From assembly GCA_001179505.1 (NCBI GenBank), contig CDMY01000748.1, positions 194,999 through 251,561 of the forward strand: a stretch of 56,563 bases of DNA, read 5' to 3'. The position numbers were made by a program, and so were the translations under genes. The notes under the pieces were generated by a model that made no database searches, was not told where the DNA came from, and worked only from the letters and a program-made list of their open reading frames with translations. How positions within the stretch are numbered: the stretch's first letter is position 1; each line of letters starts with the position of its first letter. This stretch comes from Vitrella brassicaformis (Eukaryota; Sar; Vitrellaceae). Positions 32,923 through 43,877 of the stretch are shown in pieces.

Positions 32923-35647
32923 ATGATGGATGGCTCGGAGGAGGATGATCCGTCGGGCCAGACCTCAGCATCTGGCACTATGATTAGCAAGGTGAGAGGG
33001 CACCAACGGGGCGGAAGATGACCGGCGATTGAAAACAGGTTTGCTGCTGTGGTGTGTGTGGTTCGGTGCAGTTGTGTGCTGACGCTAGGGTGGTGCGCGA
33101 TGGCCTTCAGCGGCTGCAGAGGGACGCACGGCAGAGCTGTGAGGCATTCCAACGAGAGGGCGACGTTCCTGCAGACTCGGTGGCGACGCTCCTGTCCCTC
33201 TCGGCTGCGTCCGCTCACGCGTCGGCTGCCGAGTCCTCCATTAGTGCGATGGTGGATGCCCTCAACAGAGCGGCGGCGTCACTCCCCCATCAGCCAGCGG
33301 AGGACATCGGTGCGTCTGCTGCCGCCGCCGCTGCTGTGGCCATGGAGGCGGCATCTGAAGAGCCCGGTGCTGAGGTATGGTGGACTGAAGAGGGATGAGT
33401 GCAGGGCGGTGTATGGCATTTGTGAGTTGTTCCTATGTTGCTGGCCGGTGCAGAGTAGTATGGTAGAGGAGGAGGCTGCCCGGACGCCATCGTTTCGCCT
33501 GACCCACACGTCGGGGAGACCGCCGACCAACGATGGACCGGTGAGAGCAAGACAGGGAAGACCACTGAAAAACATGACCTGGTGCGACCTCTGTCTCTGG
33601 ATGTGGTTTGTGCAGCCCGCCCGTCGCCTCTCTCGCGATGAGCTGTCGGGTGTGTTCGGCTTCTACCAGCCATGGGAGCTGACCCCCGTCGCCCCCACGA
33701 TCGGCAAGACCCTTGTCGGCTGGGCGGCCCAGCAGTACACCCACCTGACCATCGACGGGTCAGAGAGGGGCGGCGTGCATCAGCTGTGGGAGGGCATGCC
33801 GCTGGAGGTGGCATACCGGTGGGGCCGACGTGCCACCAACCTGGCCCACCTGCACCTCATATATCCTCGGGCTGCCAGCCTTTGGTGTCGTGGGATTTGG
33901 GTGGCGATTCTCGAGGGCAATGCAGCGGCTAGGAAGGCCACGAGGGAGAGGAGGGAGGAGGGGCAAGCCGAGGACGGGGCAGCGGCAGCGGCAGCAGCGG
34001 GGGCGTCCAGACAGGACGGCCCATCCGCCGCCTCATCCATCAAGGTCCTCAGCTTCGAGAAAGCCGTCGACGGAGAGCCGTATGCTGAGCTCAACGACGT
34101 CTCTGCCGACCCCCTGCCCCCCTTTCCCTCTCCCGTCGACCTGTCGGCCCTCGAGGAGGTCCATCGCATGCCTCACGGCTGTGCGGCCGTGCGCACGGGC
34201 GGTCGCGTGTGGCACACGCCATTAGTGCGGGTCATGACATTCGAGTCGGACGACGGTGATGATGAAGTGGAGGCGGCGAAGGAGTGGATGACGTCATGCG
34301 AGCATCTGGAGGTATTCGACGATGGCAATTCGTCGACCGTCGACAAGGTGCAGCTGCTGTCCGTGCCGCCCCCCGGCACTTCCCTCGCCCGCCTGCAGTC
34401 CATCGGCACCCTCGGCAAACATGGATGGGATTTGTATGAGGGGAATGCCGATGCCATGCGGGATGTGCTGGCCAGCATGCGGGAGGCCCTTGTGAAGCGG
34501 GGCCCTCGGCAAACATGGATGGGATTTGTATGAGGGGAATGCCGATGCCATGCGGGATGCGCTGGCCGCCTTGCAGCTGGCCCTCTTGGAGCGGGGATGT
34601 CGCAGGTCCCTCAGCGAGCTGCCCATCGCGGTCGAGGGGAAGATCACGACCGGGCACAAGGGGGTGTTGCGTGAGCTGGCACGGCTATCGGAGGCAGTGC
34701 TGCAGCCACAAGCCCTCGACAAGCCGCAGTTCAAGATAGAACGCGAGGGCGAGATGGAGCTGGAGCTCATCGAGTGGATGGCCAATGAGAGCTCTCAGGT
34801 AGCAGACACACCATAGATGGCTGCACATTTATCCAATCACAACACAATCGTTGTCCCCAATGTGGTCTCTTTGCAGGTTCAGAAGCTCGTTCGTGAGTTT
34901 GCCGCTCTCGCTGGTGTAGTGTTGTACGAGAATGAGCTGACCGACGCCGCAGATACCGTATATTTCCCTCGCGCGACCATTTTCCGCTGTCCACCACGGC
35001 ACCTGTCGGCAGAGGTGATCGACGGCCTGGCCAGGACGGTCGCCAACAGCATGCCGCAGTGCCGCACCATCGAATTCGTGGACACAGAGACGCACCTTGA
35101 CGCGGCGAAGAATGCTGTGGTGTTCCTGAAGGCGCTCAAGAGGCACATGGCCACAGGGGAGGGACAGGGGGGCAGTAGCAGCGGCAGTGAGGGGGAGAGG
35201 CGACTGTCGGTGAAGATCGAGGTGTCGGCGGGTTGCATCTCAGATCGTAGCCGGCCGCTGCAGGGGTGGACGAGCCACGACCTGCCGGCCATCGACGACG
35301 TGCATCTCGATGTGAAGGGTAAACGGGAGTGGAATGGGCAGACCGACTGAGCAATTCCTCGCGTCACATTTGGCTGCCTGCATTGGTGTGGCTGTGCAGG
35401 CGGCTTGCCAGCTGGCGCGACGGAGGAGGTGCTCAACGGCTCGCTCATGGCGTCGCTCGCTGGCATCATGTCGCGACCCGGTGTGCGCAAGGCGTCCGCG
35501 TCGCTTCACCGCCCATCTCTCCGTCAGGGCGTGCGGCGGCTCTTCAACACGCAGCTGGCGGGGCTCAGCCTGCTGGGCGCACCGAACACCATCACCATGG
35601 GGCACCACATCTTCACCAGCACCATCACCGTTGCCAGACGCACATGA
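32923..35647 (+). CDS. Unrecognised protein with a frame-shifting internal duplication
   Basis: Exons 32923-32991, 33072-33374, 33454-33540, 33616-34798, 34877-35318 and 35400-35647. I do not recognise the family. The N-terminus is acidic, then helical and Ala-rich. The middle has TIGKTLVGWAAQQYTHL, LWEGMPLEVAYRWGRRATNL and LAHLHLIYPRAASLWCRG, giving a compact aromatic-rich domain (residues about 180-270). A basic R/E stretch, poly-A and an acidic region follow. At 34411 and 34505 a 31-residue helical unit (core HGWDLYEGNADAMRD) is repeated with a 94-nt period, one base more than 31 codons. So the first copy runs into a stop (MGFV*), while the second continues in another frame through exons 5-6. 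Exon 4 (1183 nt) is exactly one base too long for its flanking phases, supporting a single-base error or mutation. The last exons contain EFAALAGVVLYENELTD, a GSSSGSEGE linker and a basic C-terminus. Confidence 0.62.
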
Positions 35648-37246
35648 TTGCTACACACCTACCGGTGAGAGTGGAATTGGCGTGACAGACAGAAAGAGCA
35701 GGTGTGGGCAGTGACCTGATCGGCTTCTGCGTGTGTGTGTGTGTTTGTCTTTAGGTAGCCGTAGATATTGACAGCCAGCTCCTCGGCTGATGGTTGGAGT
35801 GTTGGTGGCTGTGGGCGGGGCGGAGGGACACACAGCCGATGGGATCTAGCCGTTAATCGATGGACGGAGACTAGTGGATGGATGGACGAGTGTGTATGAC
35901 TGACGGCCGGAAACGAGATGAGTCCGTGTGCATGTGTGTGTCATTCTTGTGAATCCATGTCTATGTGTGTCGGGTCCGTCACTCAGCTGCTGGCCACCTG
36001 CATACACGTCATCATCTCAGGCCAGGCCGATGTCAGAAGTGTCGGTTTCATCTAGGTGCCACACTTCAACCATCGAAAACAACGCGTGTGCACATACTGC
36101 CCCCCCTGTGGTCCCGTCAGACAGAGCAGGATTGAATGCCGACAAAGACATCCACGTGCAGGATTGAATGTCACACACGCGAACGGCCGGCAGACATTCA
36201 CTGCACGTCAGCTACTGCGACCTAATGTAACCGTACCAACACAAGCAAGTACATAATGCTCTGTGACTGCCTATGTGGCTCTCCGCCCCTCAATGCAAAG
36301 AGGCACATGAAGACAGACAGTCGTCACCCACGGGAATCCAGTGCACGTCGAGCGACTGTACACGTCTATGCGTTAGTTGACGATATCTCAATGCATGCAC
36401 AGGCGGCTGCGCAACAATTCAGCAAGAGACCAGTAACGTACCTACGTACGCCGATGGATGGACCAAACAGAGTGCAGAGCGTGCCGACTGCCTTCTCCCC
36501 CCCTCCCCTTCCCGTCGACTTTGCGGGTGCGTCCATGTGTTGTGGTCGATGAGAAGGCCGCCCGGCCCTCTCATGCGCCCAACCGCTGTAACTTCCCAGC
36601 CGACACATGAATAGACAGACAGACCAGACTGACAAGACAGAGAAAAAAAACCCGTGCACCGTCTGAGACACCCCCATGCCCCCACGATTTTTTGGAGGCC
36701 CCCAGGGCTGTGAGAGTGTAAAAAGTTGGTGATGTTCAAGAACCGCTCAGAGTGCTGTGTAGGTGTGGATGCGTATTCCGGTAGATCACTCGTTGGCCAA
36801 TGGAGAGTATCAGCTATAACGACAAATTTGACACAATGAAGGAAGAGCTCGAGGTCACAGCATCTGTGTGACACATGTATATATCATACACGGCCTCAAA
36901 TCATTCCGCGTCGCATCACAAAGCACACAAGTGGACTTGGGACAGCAGCACCGGCAGCAGCGTACACAGACAGGAAATTATGTACGGCTGCACGACAAAA
37001 GATACATGACTCGGCTTGATACATGGATGCCACGTGGATGTGTGGCAGAGAGGATCCCCACCCTCACAGGCACCCAGGCACCCAGGCAGGCCACAAAAAG
37101 CAGCAGCAACATCCTACCTACCAGCCTCTCATTGCTGGCTGCATACATCGGTCAGCTGACATAGCTACGGAGAGAAAAAGCCTACCGGTGCCCACCACCC
37201 GCCGACCACCCTCTCTCTCTACAGTCTGTCTGGGCTCTGCCCATGC
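35648..37246. other. Convergent 3' interval, 1.6 kb, no gene seen
   Basis: Less repetitive than other intergenic stretches and lower in GC. It contains short GATG/GTGT runs near 35860-35945 and a near-perfect 16-base repeat of TGCAGGATTGAATGTC-like sequence at about 36126 and 36160. No splice-consistent coding model was found on either strand. Confidence 0.45.
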
Positions 37247-38940
37247 CTACTTGATGATTTTGAGCAGCCTGAGCTCTACGTATCCCGTCTTCTTGGATAT
37301 CTTGCGGACCTCTGGGGGAACGATTAGGCGTCGCGTCTCGCCCACCTTCATGCTCGTCAAGGCCTCACGCGACCACCGCCCCAGCGTCGACACCTTCTTC
37401 TCCCACCCCCTGCAGACACAACACAAAACACGCACAAGACACAGCAATGCAGGCAAGCAGGCAGGTACGTATGACACAGGCTGGTTGGGTGTGGGTGGCT
37501 GCGTACTGGTAGTGGAATGCTTTTGTCTCGCTGTCGAATGAGTCTGCCCACTCGATGTAGTCGTACTGGATGTGGCTGTCGAGCTGCGGCTTGGGGCCGG
37601 TGCCCGCCGTCACGATCTCGTAGCGCACTCCCAGCGGGCTCTCCTCATACTTGACGCTATCCATGTGACACACACACACAGAGGGGAAAGATTCGACCAT
37701 TTCTTCAATGGGTCTTTTCTTCGGGCGGCTGGCGTACCTGAGATCGACACCGTACATGGCGGCGGTTTTGTTGAAGAAGTCCTGCTTGGGGCCGTTGCCC
37801 ATCTTGAGCGGCACAGCCACGCAGCCCTGCAGACACTCGTCAGTGACGGCGGCGGCGTGTCGTTTGCGGCGGTGGTAGTCGACCAGTCGACGGATGTGCT
37901 CCTCCGACACGTCCTCAACGGCAGCGGGCCACCTGCAGACACACACAGCGACCAAAGGGGAAACGTCTGTTCCCCGCCCGCCTCGTGTGTGGTGTGTGTG
38001 GTGGTCACTTACAGTTGGAATCTACTTGCCAGTGCGACGTTGCCCATCTCAGTGAGTGTGGAGTCGGCCGTCATGATGACCTTGCCACACACCTCCACCG
38101 AGCGAATGGGATCGTCGCCACTGACGGGCTTCAGGAAGGCACTCACAGCCTAAAGAGCACACAGACACACAGACACACACTGACAAGGATCCTTCGCCCT
38201 GATCCCTGCCCCTCTCTGCCCACCGTGACTTCCTTGATGAGGCCGTCGTACTGGTGCTTCTGTTGCTGCACCTCCTCGTCCACTTTGGCCTTCTCCGCCA
38301 TGTAGCCCTTGAGGAACGACTCGACGGTCTTGCAGAACCCCCGCAGCTCATCCACGCCGCCGGCCGACACCGAGGGCGCCTCGTCGGTGCGGATGCGCTT
38401 GCGGGAGGGCTTCTCGATGGGCGACAGCAGCCGACGCACCCAGAAGTCATGAAGACCTGCACACACACAAAGAGGCAGAGGCACAGGCCGTCCACACACA
38501 CCCATTGCCCTCTCGTTGCCGTGAGCACCTCTGTAGTTGCGGTTGGCCATCTCGGTCATGAGCAGGTCGACGGCCGCCTTGCCGCCCTCAAACAGCGTGT
38601 TGCGCACCTTCTCGAACGCCTCGGACTCCATGTCGATGAAAATGCGATTGTCTGCGTCGCGAATGAGCCGCCCGTCCCACCGGCCAGAGAACAGGGCCGC
38701 CAGCACAGTGCCCTTAATGCTGGTCAGGTGCTTGCGGCGGACACACGACTGACTCCCGCCGACATTCAGCAGCAGCAGGTCGTCGCCAGAGGCCGCCGAT
38801 CCGTCAGATGCGCCATGCTGGGCCATCGCTTTGGTGATGTCGTAGGCGTTGTCCTTGCGCCGCTCATCAAGGGATTCGAGCAGCGCCACGACGTGGCGGT
38901 CGAGCTGCGACGTCGCATTGACGCGAGTGAGCGGCTCCAT
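37247..38940 (-). CDS. BTB/T1-coiled-coil-FKBP fusion protein, paralogue C
   Basis: Exons 38940-38529, 38456-38224, 38149-38013, 37932-37738, 37656-37507 and 37409-37247; 1290 nt, 429 residues. The first four introns have the same phases as in A and B, and the 137-nt third exon is conserved; a fifth intron splits the FKBP part. The BTB/T1 domain (about 56-120) reads LLLLNVGGSQS, RRKHLTSIKGTVLAALFSGRWD, NRIFIDMESEAF. Then come GLHDFWVRRLLSPIEKPS, a coiled coil, the degenerate second T1-like part (SVEVCGKVIMTADSTLTEM, HIRRLVDYHRRKR) and the FKBP-like domain with YEIVTAGTGPKP, FDSETKAFHY, W and MKVGETRRLIVPPE. Of the three it is closest to classic FKBPs at the MKVGExRRLIVPP motif. KRIRTDE in exon 2 is a possible nuclear signal. 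Cytosolic or nuclear; partner unknown. Confidence 0.82.
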
Positions 38941-39245
38941 AGTCACAGGATGATAAACGCTGACACACACAGAGCAACAGACGACTGAGGGATGGATGGA
39001 TGGATACCGGATGGATGACACATTGAATGGCTGCGTTTCTGACCTGAAGTGGTTGGTTGGTTGGTTGGTTGGTGGCTGGGGAATTGCCTTCGCTCGGCAC
39101 CATGAAGCTCGCAAAAGCTTCTGCCTCAAGTGCAATCAATTGAATTGGCGTTGTCACACAAGGTACACGAAGCTTGGAATGGCAAACAGCTGTCCGTTGA
39201 TGCGCCTGCCGCTGTGTCTGTCGCAGATCTCGTCTGTGCTATCAG
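38941..39245. promoter_or_regulatory. Divergent intergenic region (likely bidirectional promoter)
   Basis: 305 bp between BTB-FKBP paralogue C (minus) and the RING protein at 39246 (plus). It has a (GGTT)n run near 39050-39072 and a GGAT run near 38992-39004. No TATA element is seen. Confidence 0.55.
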
Positions 39246-40496
39246 ATGAACGGCCTCATGCTCGCCCCCTACCCCCTCCCGCAGCGCTACACCATACCCA
39301 AGGATGTCTGCGGTATCTGCCGCTGCTCCCTCGCCCTCACCAGCGACTTGGCAAGACTCAAATGCGGCCATCTTCACTGCTGGCAGGTGGGCGAGACCGC
39401 TCGGGGAAGGGCTGTCTGCCTGGCTGATGAATACACGTGTGTCTGTCTTGTCGCTGTGTTGTTCTCGGAAGTGCGTCAAGGGGCTCCCGGGCTGTGCCGA
39501 TGCCGACAGTTCCGCTGACAAGGGGATGGAGGACTACGGGCCGCTCTCATGCCCGACATGCCACAAGGTGACGCTCATATGAATGAACGCATGAACACAC
39601 CTGCCCGTCAATGGTTGCCTGTCTGTCTGTCTGTCTGCCTTTTGTTGTCAGGGGTCGGAGCTCGTCGAGCGCATCCGCAAGCCCTCGGCCTCCTTGGTGC
39701 CCGACGTGTGTGGCGGGCCCTTCCGTGATGTGACCGTCACGGAGGCCGAAGGCACAGTCGCCGTGTGGAAGGCCAGCTACTACCTCCCCTTCTGTGTCAA
39801 CCAAGAGGTGGTTGTCGGCTGGGGCGATCTCAACTTCGTCAACTGGAAGCTCGAGACGGCCCACATCGTGGCGAAGCTCACCCGCGACACGCTGGCTGTG
39901 ACCTGCAAGCGCCTCGCCGCCAGCCACAAGACGGCTGACGCCATTTTCGAGGCTTTGCGGTGGGATGCAGAGGCGGAGGCCTTCCGTGCTGGGCTGCGTG
40001 TCAAGGACGCCCTGGCGTCGGCGTGCCAAGACCAGATCAGGCGACTCGCGGGCAGAAAGCACAAGAAGAGGTAAGTCGTTCAGTCTGTCTGTCGCGGAGC
40101 TAGTGTGTGTGTCACTATCTATGGGTGTGTGTCAGGTCTGGTGCGTCGTTTGGCGAGGGGAGTTGTGTGTGGGTGTGTGGTGTGGTGGGCCGGCCGGAGT
40201 ATAACGGCCTTGAGGGCAAGGTGACCGCCATTCTGCCGCCCAACACACCGGACAACAAGAGTGACGTCACGCGGTGAGAGGGTGCACGCCTGACAGAAGA
40301 CACACATGGCAGGAAGGGATGGCAGAACTATGCACTCATGTCTGTTGTATGTGTGTTTAGGTATCATGTGTGTCTGTCATTGTGCGGCCAGTTGGTGTCT
40401 TTGCGTGCCGACAATCTTCGCGGCTCTGACACCCCTATGACGGACGCGAAGCTGATGGCCCACTGCTTCCGCACAATGAGCCTCGGCAAGAAGTGA
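39246..40496 (+). CDS. RING-type zinc-finger protein with a C-terminal KOW-like unit
   Basis: Exons 39246-39386, 39472-39567, 39652-40070, 40136-40273 and 40361-40496; 930 nt, 309 residues, phases 0, 0, 2, 2. The N-terminus has the RING ligands CGICRC, LKCGHLHCWQ and, after an unusually acidic loop of about 30 residues, CPTCHK. Many RING domains act as E3 ubiquitin ligases. The central 140 residues (WKASYYLPFCVNQEVVVGWG and helices) are unrecognised. The end (YNGLEGKVTAI, then RYHVCLSLCGQLVSLRADNLRG) resembles the short beta unit often found at the end of algal MYND/ankyrin proteins, where a loop after NGLEG leads to the SLRxxNL end. Exon 1 starts at the first ATG in frame; an upstream exon ending near 39240 cannot be excluded. 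With the BTB genes next door it makes a ubiquitin-linked pair, but that is only proximity. Confidence 0.72.
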
Positions 40497-41375
40497 ACGG
40501 GTGGGTGACCCTATCGACCGACTTCTAACGAGTTGGACTGGGGTGCTCTCCTGTGCGGCGTGTCGAATCATTCAAGAGCACTGAATCAGGGGTGGGGGGT
40601 ATGACATGCAGGGAAGTGGTTTTTCTGTGTTCCCTGAATCTCGAATGTGTCCAATAACCTTCATTCACATGCCTAGTAGGACCAATTGCTGTCTGTGTCG
40701 TTTTTGCCATGCCCTGCTGCCGTGCCGTCGGGGTGCTTTATTCACATGGTGCTGCTGACATGACAAGTGCTCATGCGTCATGCCACTTGCTCCGACTGAC
40801 GTGCGTCATGTGTACTGTGCATACCTTGGAAGGGACCTATATATAATTCCGCCAGGTACACATGTGATGTGCGAGAAGTGAGAGAGGGACTCAATCTTGG
40901 GGCTTTGTCTGTCTGTGCCATGGATGAAGGCAATTGGATTGAAAATGTCATTAACATTGTCGGCGAGAGTGTCATGAGCCTTCCACGCACGTGTACATCC
41001 ATGAGAGCACTGTCCATCCATCCACTCATGGGCACCTCCATCAATCCATCCATCCATGGTACACCTGACGAGCCCATCGGGCATCACACATGCACCGCCA
41101 GAAAAACAGGCACTTTCGGACAGATACGGCAGCCATCCCGTCACAGATAACACACAGAGAGAGAGGGAGAGACAGAGAGACTCGCATCCATCCGTCCATC
41201 CATCCAGCCCATTGAGCAGCAATGCGTTGCAAACCGTTGTGTTGTGTCTCTTTTAGTATCTCTGTCTGGTGTTTGTCTGTTGCACCTCTGGGAAGTGTGA
41301 TCACCCGTGCCAGAATATCCCTCATGCATACGTGCGCATCCATTCATCCCTCCCTTGCTGTGTCTTGCGGATTGA
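40497..41375. other. Convergent 3' interval
   Basis: Between the RING gene (+) and the small minus-strand gene. It contains a GGTGGGGGGT run near 40591, ATCC/CCAT repeats near 41011-41058 and 41188-41206, and CAGAGAGA near 41153-41180. No coding model. Confidence 0.5.
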
Positions 41376-41787
41376 TCAGATGAGAGGTCGGGGGCTCTTG
41401 TCGTTGTTGTCGATGCCGTTGCCATCCGCCGGCTTGATGAGTGCCAGCAGGTTGGCCGCCATCCTGCGACGCCACTGCTCCCGAAGCACGAAGGCCGGCA
41501 TCGGCACGTTCTCCCTGCATGCGCACATCATTGCAAATGACATTGTCCGCTCCGTCTCTCTCCTCAGTTGCGTACGGGTGCGGCGAGCGCTTAAATTCTG
41601 GGCGGTACCAGCGCTTCGGGCGGCGCTCGTCGGGTATCGGGGGCTCGCCATAATCCATCACGTTGACGTTGAATGGCTCCCGGGCCTCCTCGTCGTTGAG
41701 GAGGCGGACGCCGGGAACCCACAGGGCCAGGCGGCTGCCGACCACACGAGTCGACATGCGAACGATGCTGTGCGAGTTGATTTGCAA
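41376..41787 (-). CDS. Small basic protein, possibly organelle-targeted
   Basis: Two exons, 41787-41576 and 41514-41376; 351 nt, 116 residues, phase 2. The N-terminus (MQINSHSIVRMSTRVVGSRL) is poor in acidic residues and rich in R and S, like a mitochondrial presequence. The body has MDYGEPPIPDERRPKRWYRP and PAFVLREQWRRRMAANLLAL, a basic amphipathic helix. I do not recognise the family; size and composition recall accessory subunits of mitochondrial complexes, which is a guess. It is divergently paired with a RING gene across only 136 bp, the tightest pair in the window. Confidence 0.6.
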
Positions 41788-41923
41788 TGAGATGGCTTTC
41801 TGAAAGTAATTGAGTCCGAAGTTGGTGGGGCTGGGGGCTGGGGTTTCAAACCCTCCAGGGCAGCTCGCCCGTCAAACTGAGGGGCGATGAGCAGATGGAT
41901 TGAAGGAGGCTTTTGAGGCGAGA
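41788..41923. promoter_or_regulatory. Very short divergent promoter region
   Basis: Only 136 bp separate the ATG of the small basic protein (minus) from the ATG of the RING protein (plus, 41924). Both core promoters and 5' leaders must fit or overlap here. Confidence 0.55.
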
Positions 41924-42746
41924 ATGCGGCGTAGATCGCGCTCCCGCGGTCGTCGGGACGCCTCTTTTCCTCCTCGTCATGACACCGGCGACAGTGACGC
42001 CTTGGAGGTTGCTGATGTGAGAGGACGGCAGCTGCGTGCCCTCAAGCATCGCAAGAAGCCCTCTGGCGACGCTGAGGGAGCCGATGGCGAGAAACAGGCA
42101 AAGGGCGGCGAGAGGGAGGGTAGCATCAAGGGCGGCAAGGGCGACAGTGTCGGAGACGACGGGCAGGGAGGGGGCGAGGGAGAACTCTGCAGTGTCTGCC
42201 AGGTGGGCGAGGAAGCTGGAGACACGATGAGGCGCACACACGTCGGGTGCAGTGAAAGATCATGCGCTGCATCAATGGCTGTGTGTCGTGGTGTCTGTCA
42301 TGTGTGTCGACATCGTGTTGCAGCAAACACTTAGCGTGTGTGACGTGGGGAGTTTGGCGTGTGCGCATTCCTTCTGCTACCGGTGCATCCTCTCGTGGGC
42401 GCGTCGCGGCACCACCCAGTGCCCCGTCTGCCGCGCCACATTCGACAAGATCATCCGACACACACGCAACATGCACAAGATGCAGCTGCGACCCCGACAG
42501 GCACCGGCACCCGCATCTGCATCTGCAGCGGCTTCGACGTCCGCATCGGCCAGTGCGGCCAGTGCCAGCGTGGCTGCGAGTGCGGCTGCGAGTGGGGGTG
42601 GAGGGCAGCAACAGCAGCAGTCATCGGAGTGGGTGGAGCAGGTCGTGTGTGTGGCTCAGCGGCTGCCGGCGCCGCCCCCCCTGCCCAACCCCATGCTGAT
42701 GGGCTTCATCGAGGCCCTCAACCAGCAGGCCCTCAACCAGCACTAA
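41924..42746 (+). CDS. C3HC4 RING-finger protein, probable E3 ubiquitin ligase
   Basis: Exons 41924-42202 and 42324-42746; 702 nt, 233 residues, phase 0. The N-terminus is R/S-rich (RRRSRSRGRRD) then K/G/E-rich and disordered. The RING spans the intron: CSVCQ, SVCDVGSLACAHSFCYRC, WARRGTTQCPVCRATF, i.e. Cys-x2-Cys, Cys-x-His-x2-Cys-x2-Cys and CPxC. After it come a basic stretch (RHTRNMHKM), an Ala/Ser low-complexity run, poly-Q and a short helical tail (LMGFIEALNQQALNQH). This is the layout of ICP0/TOPORS-like small RING proteins, where RS-rich regions mark nuclear location. Activity as a ligase is inferred from the complete ligand set. The start is the first ATG after the minus-strand neighbour. 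Confidence 0.8.
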
Positions 42747-43877
42747 CTCACTCACTCTCTAGAAAACGGGGACGGAGGGAGAGGGGAGAGAGAGGGGAGA
42801 GAGGTAGCGGCGTGCGTGTCATGGTGTGTATGTATGTATTGCATAAGTTTGCCCTCTGGACTTGCCTGCCTACCTGGATGGATGGATGGATGGATATCAG
42901 CGAGAAATGGTTATGCGAAGCGGCGTTTGCTTTGTTTGCCTTCGGTCCTGTCTTGTCATGGTCGTACGCATTTCGCACTGACCATCCTCGGTTGGTGTGA
43001 GAGACGTGCGGGCGCGACAAGAAGGAACGGCGGCAGACACAACCACGCCTCGGCTCGTCAGACAGACAGACAGCAGCAGTACTTACTGATTGGCATGGCA
43101 ATCACACGTACCGCACGATCGCCAGAAGTTTTGTCCTGCATAATACAGTACGGAGAGGAGCCCGGACGCTTTGAAATGATATGGTCTGTCTCTCTCTCTT
43201 TCGGGGTACTCGAGGGGGTGTTTTTGCAATGCATCTGGGTGGGATGGATGGATGGACGGTATGTCTGCAGAGAGAGGGGTATCCAGGTTGCATCGCTTTG
43301 TACCGAATTGTGCACTCCTTCCTTCCCTTGGTCAAACCGGCTGGCTGGCTGACTGTTTGGCTGATGTGATTGATGTACATACGAAGAATGAAATGCGTGG
43401 GCCTGACTGACTGACTGAGTGGATGGATGGATGCATGGATGGATGGATGGAGGGTTGTCTGCGCGCCTGCCTGCCTGCCTGCCTGAGTTGCAATGACAAG
43501 AGACGAGGTTGGTTTGAATGTTCCAGTTCGCCGAGTGTCTCTCTTTCTTCGGTCTCCTTGATCGTATTTCCATGTCCTCCTCTGACTGTGGCCTCAGCAC
43601 TCTACACAGATGTGCTGGAGACCCAGTTTGAGAAGGCGATGCGCTGATACGTCGAGGAGGCTGGAGAGGAACAGTCGTGCGTGTGTGTGTGGACCGACAC
43701 TAGCTCTCGATGAGACGCTGTCGATTGTGTGTTCGCTTATTGCATCTTTGACTGCTCATGCCACGCGCATTCACTGCCCATCAACTGAGGGTCTATACAC
43801 ACAGACCAGCGAGCGCCACGAACGATGCCCCGCGCAACACAGCACATGACATGCGTCAACCCCCTAGCTAGCCTGCC
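42747..43877. other. Convergent 3' interval with GGAT and CTGA repeats
   Basis: Contains (GGAT)n near 42878-42894, 43239-43252 and 43420-43450, CTGCCTGC repeats near 43466-43482 and CTGACTGA near 43403-43416. No coding model on either strand. Confidence 0.5.

Noticed and set aside
41900-42334. A longer RING-protein frame starting at 41900 and running past the intron
   Set aside because: The codon at 41900 is TTG, not ATG; the first ATG is 41924, and splicing at 42203-42323 is needed to complete the RING ligands.
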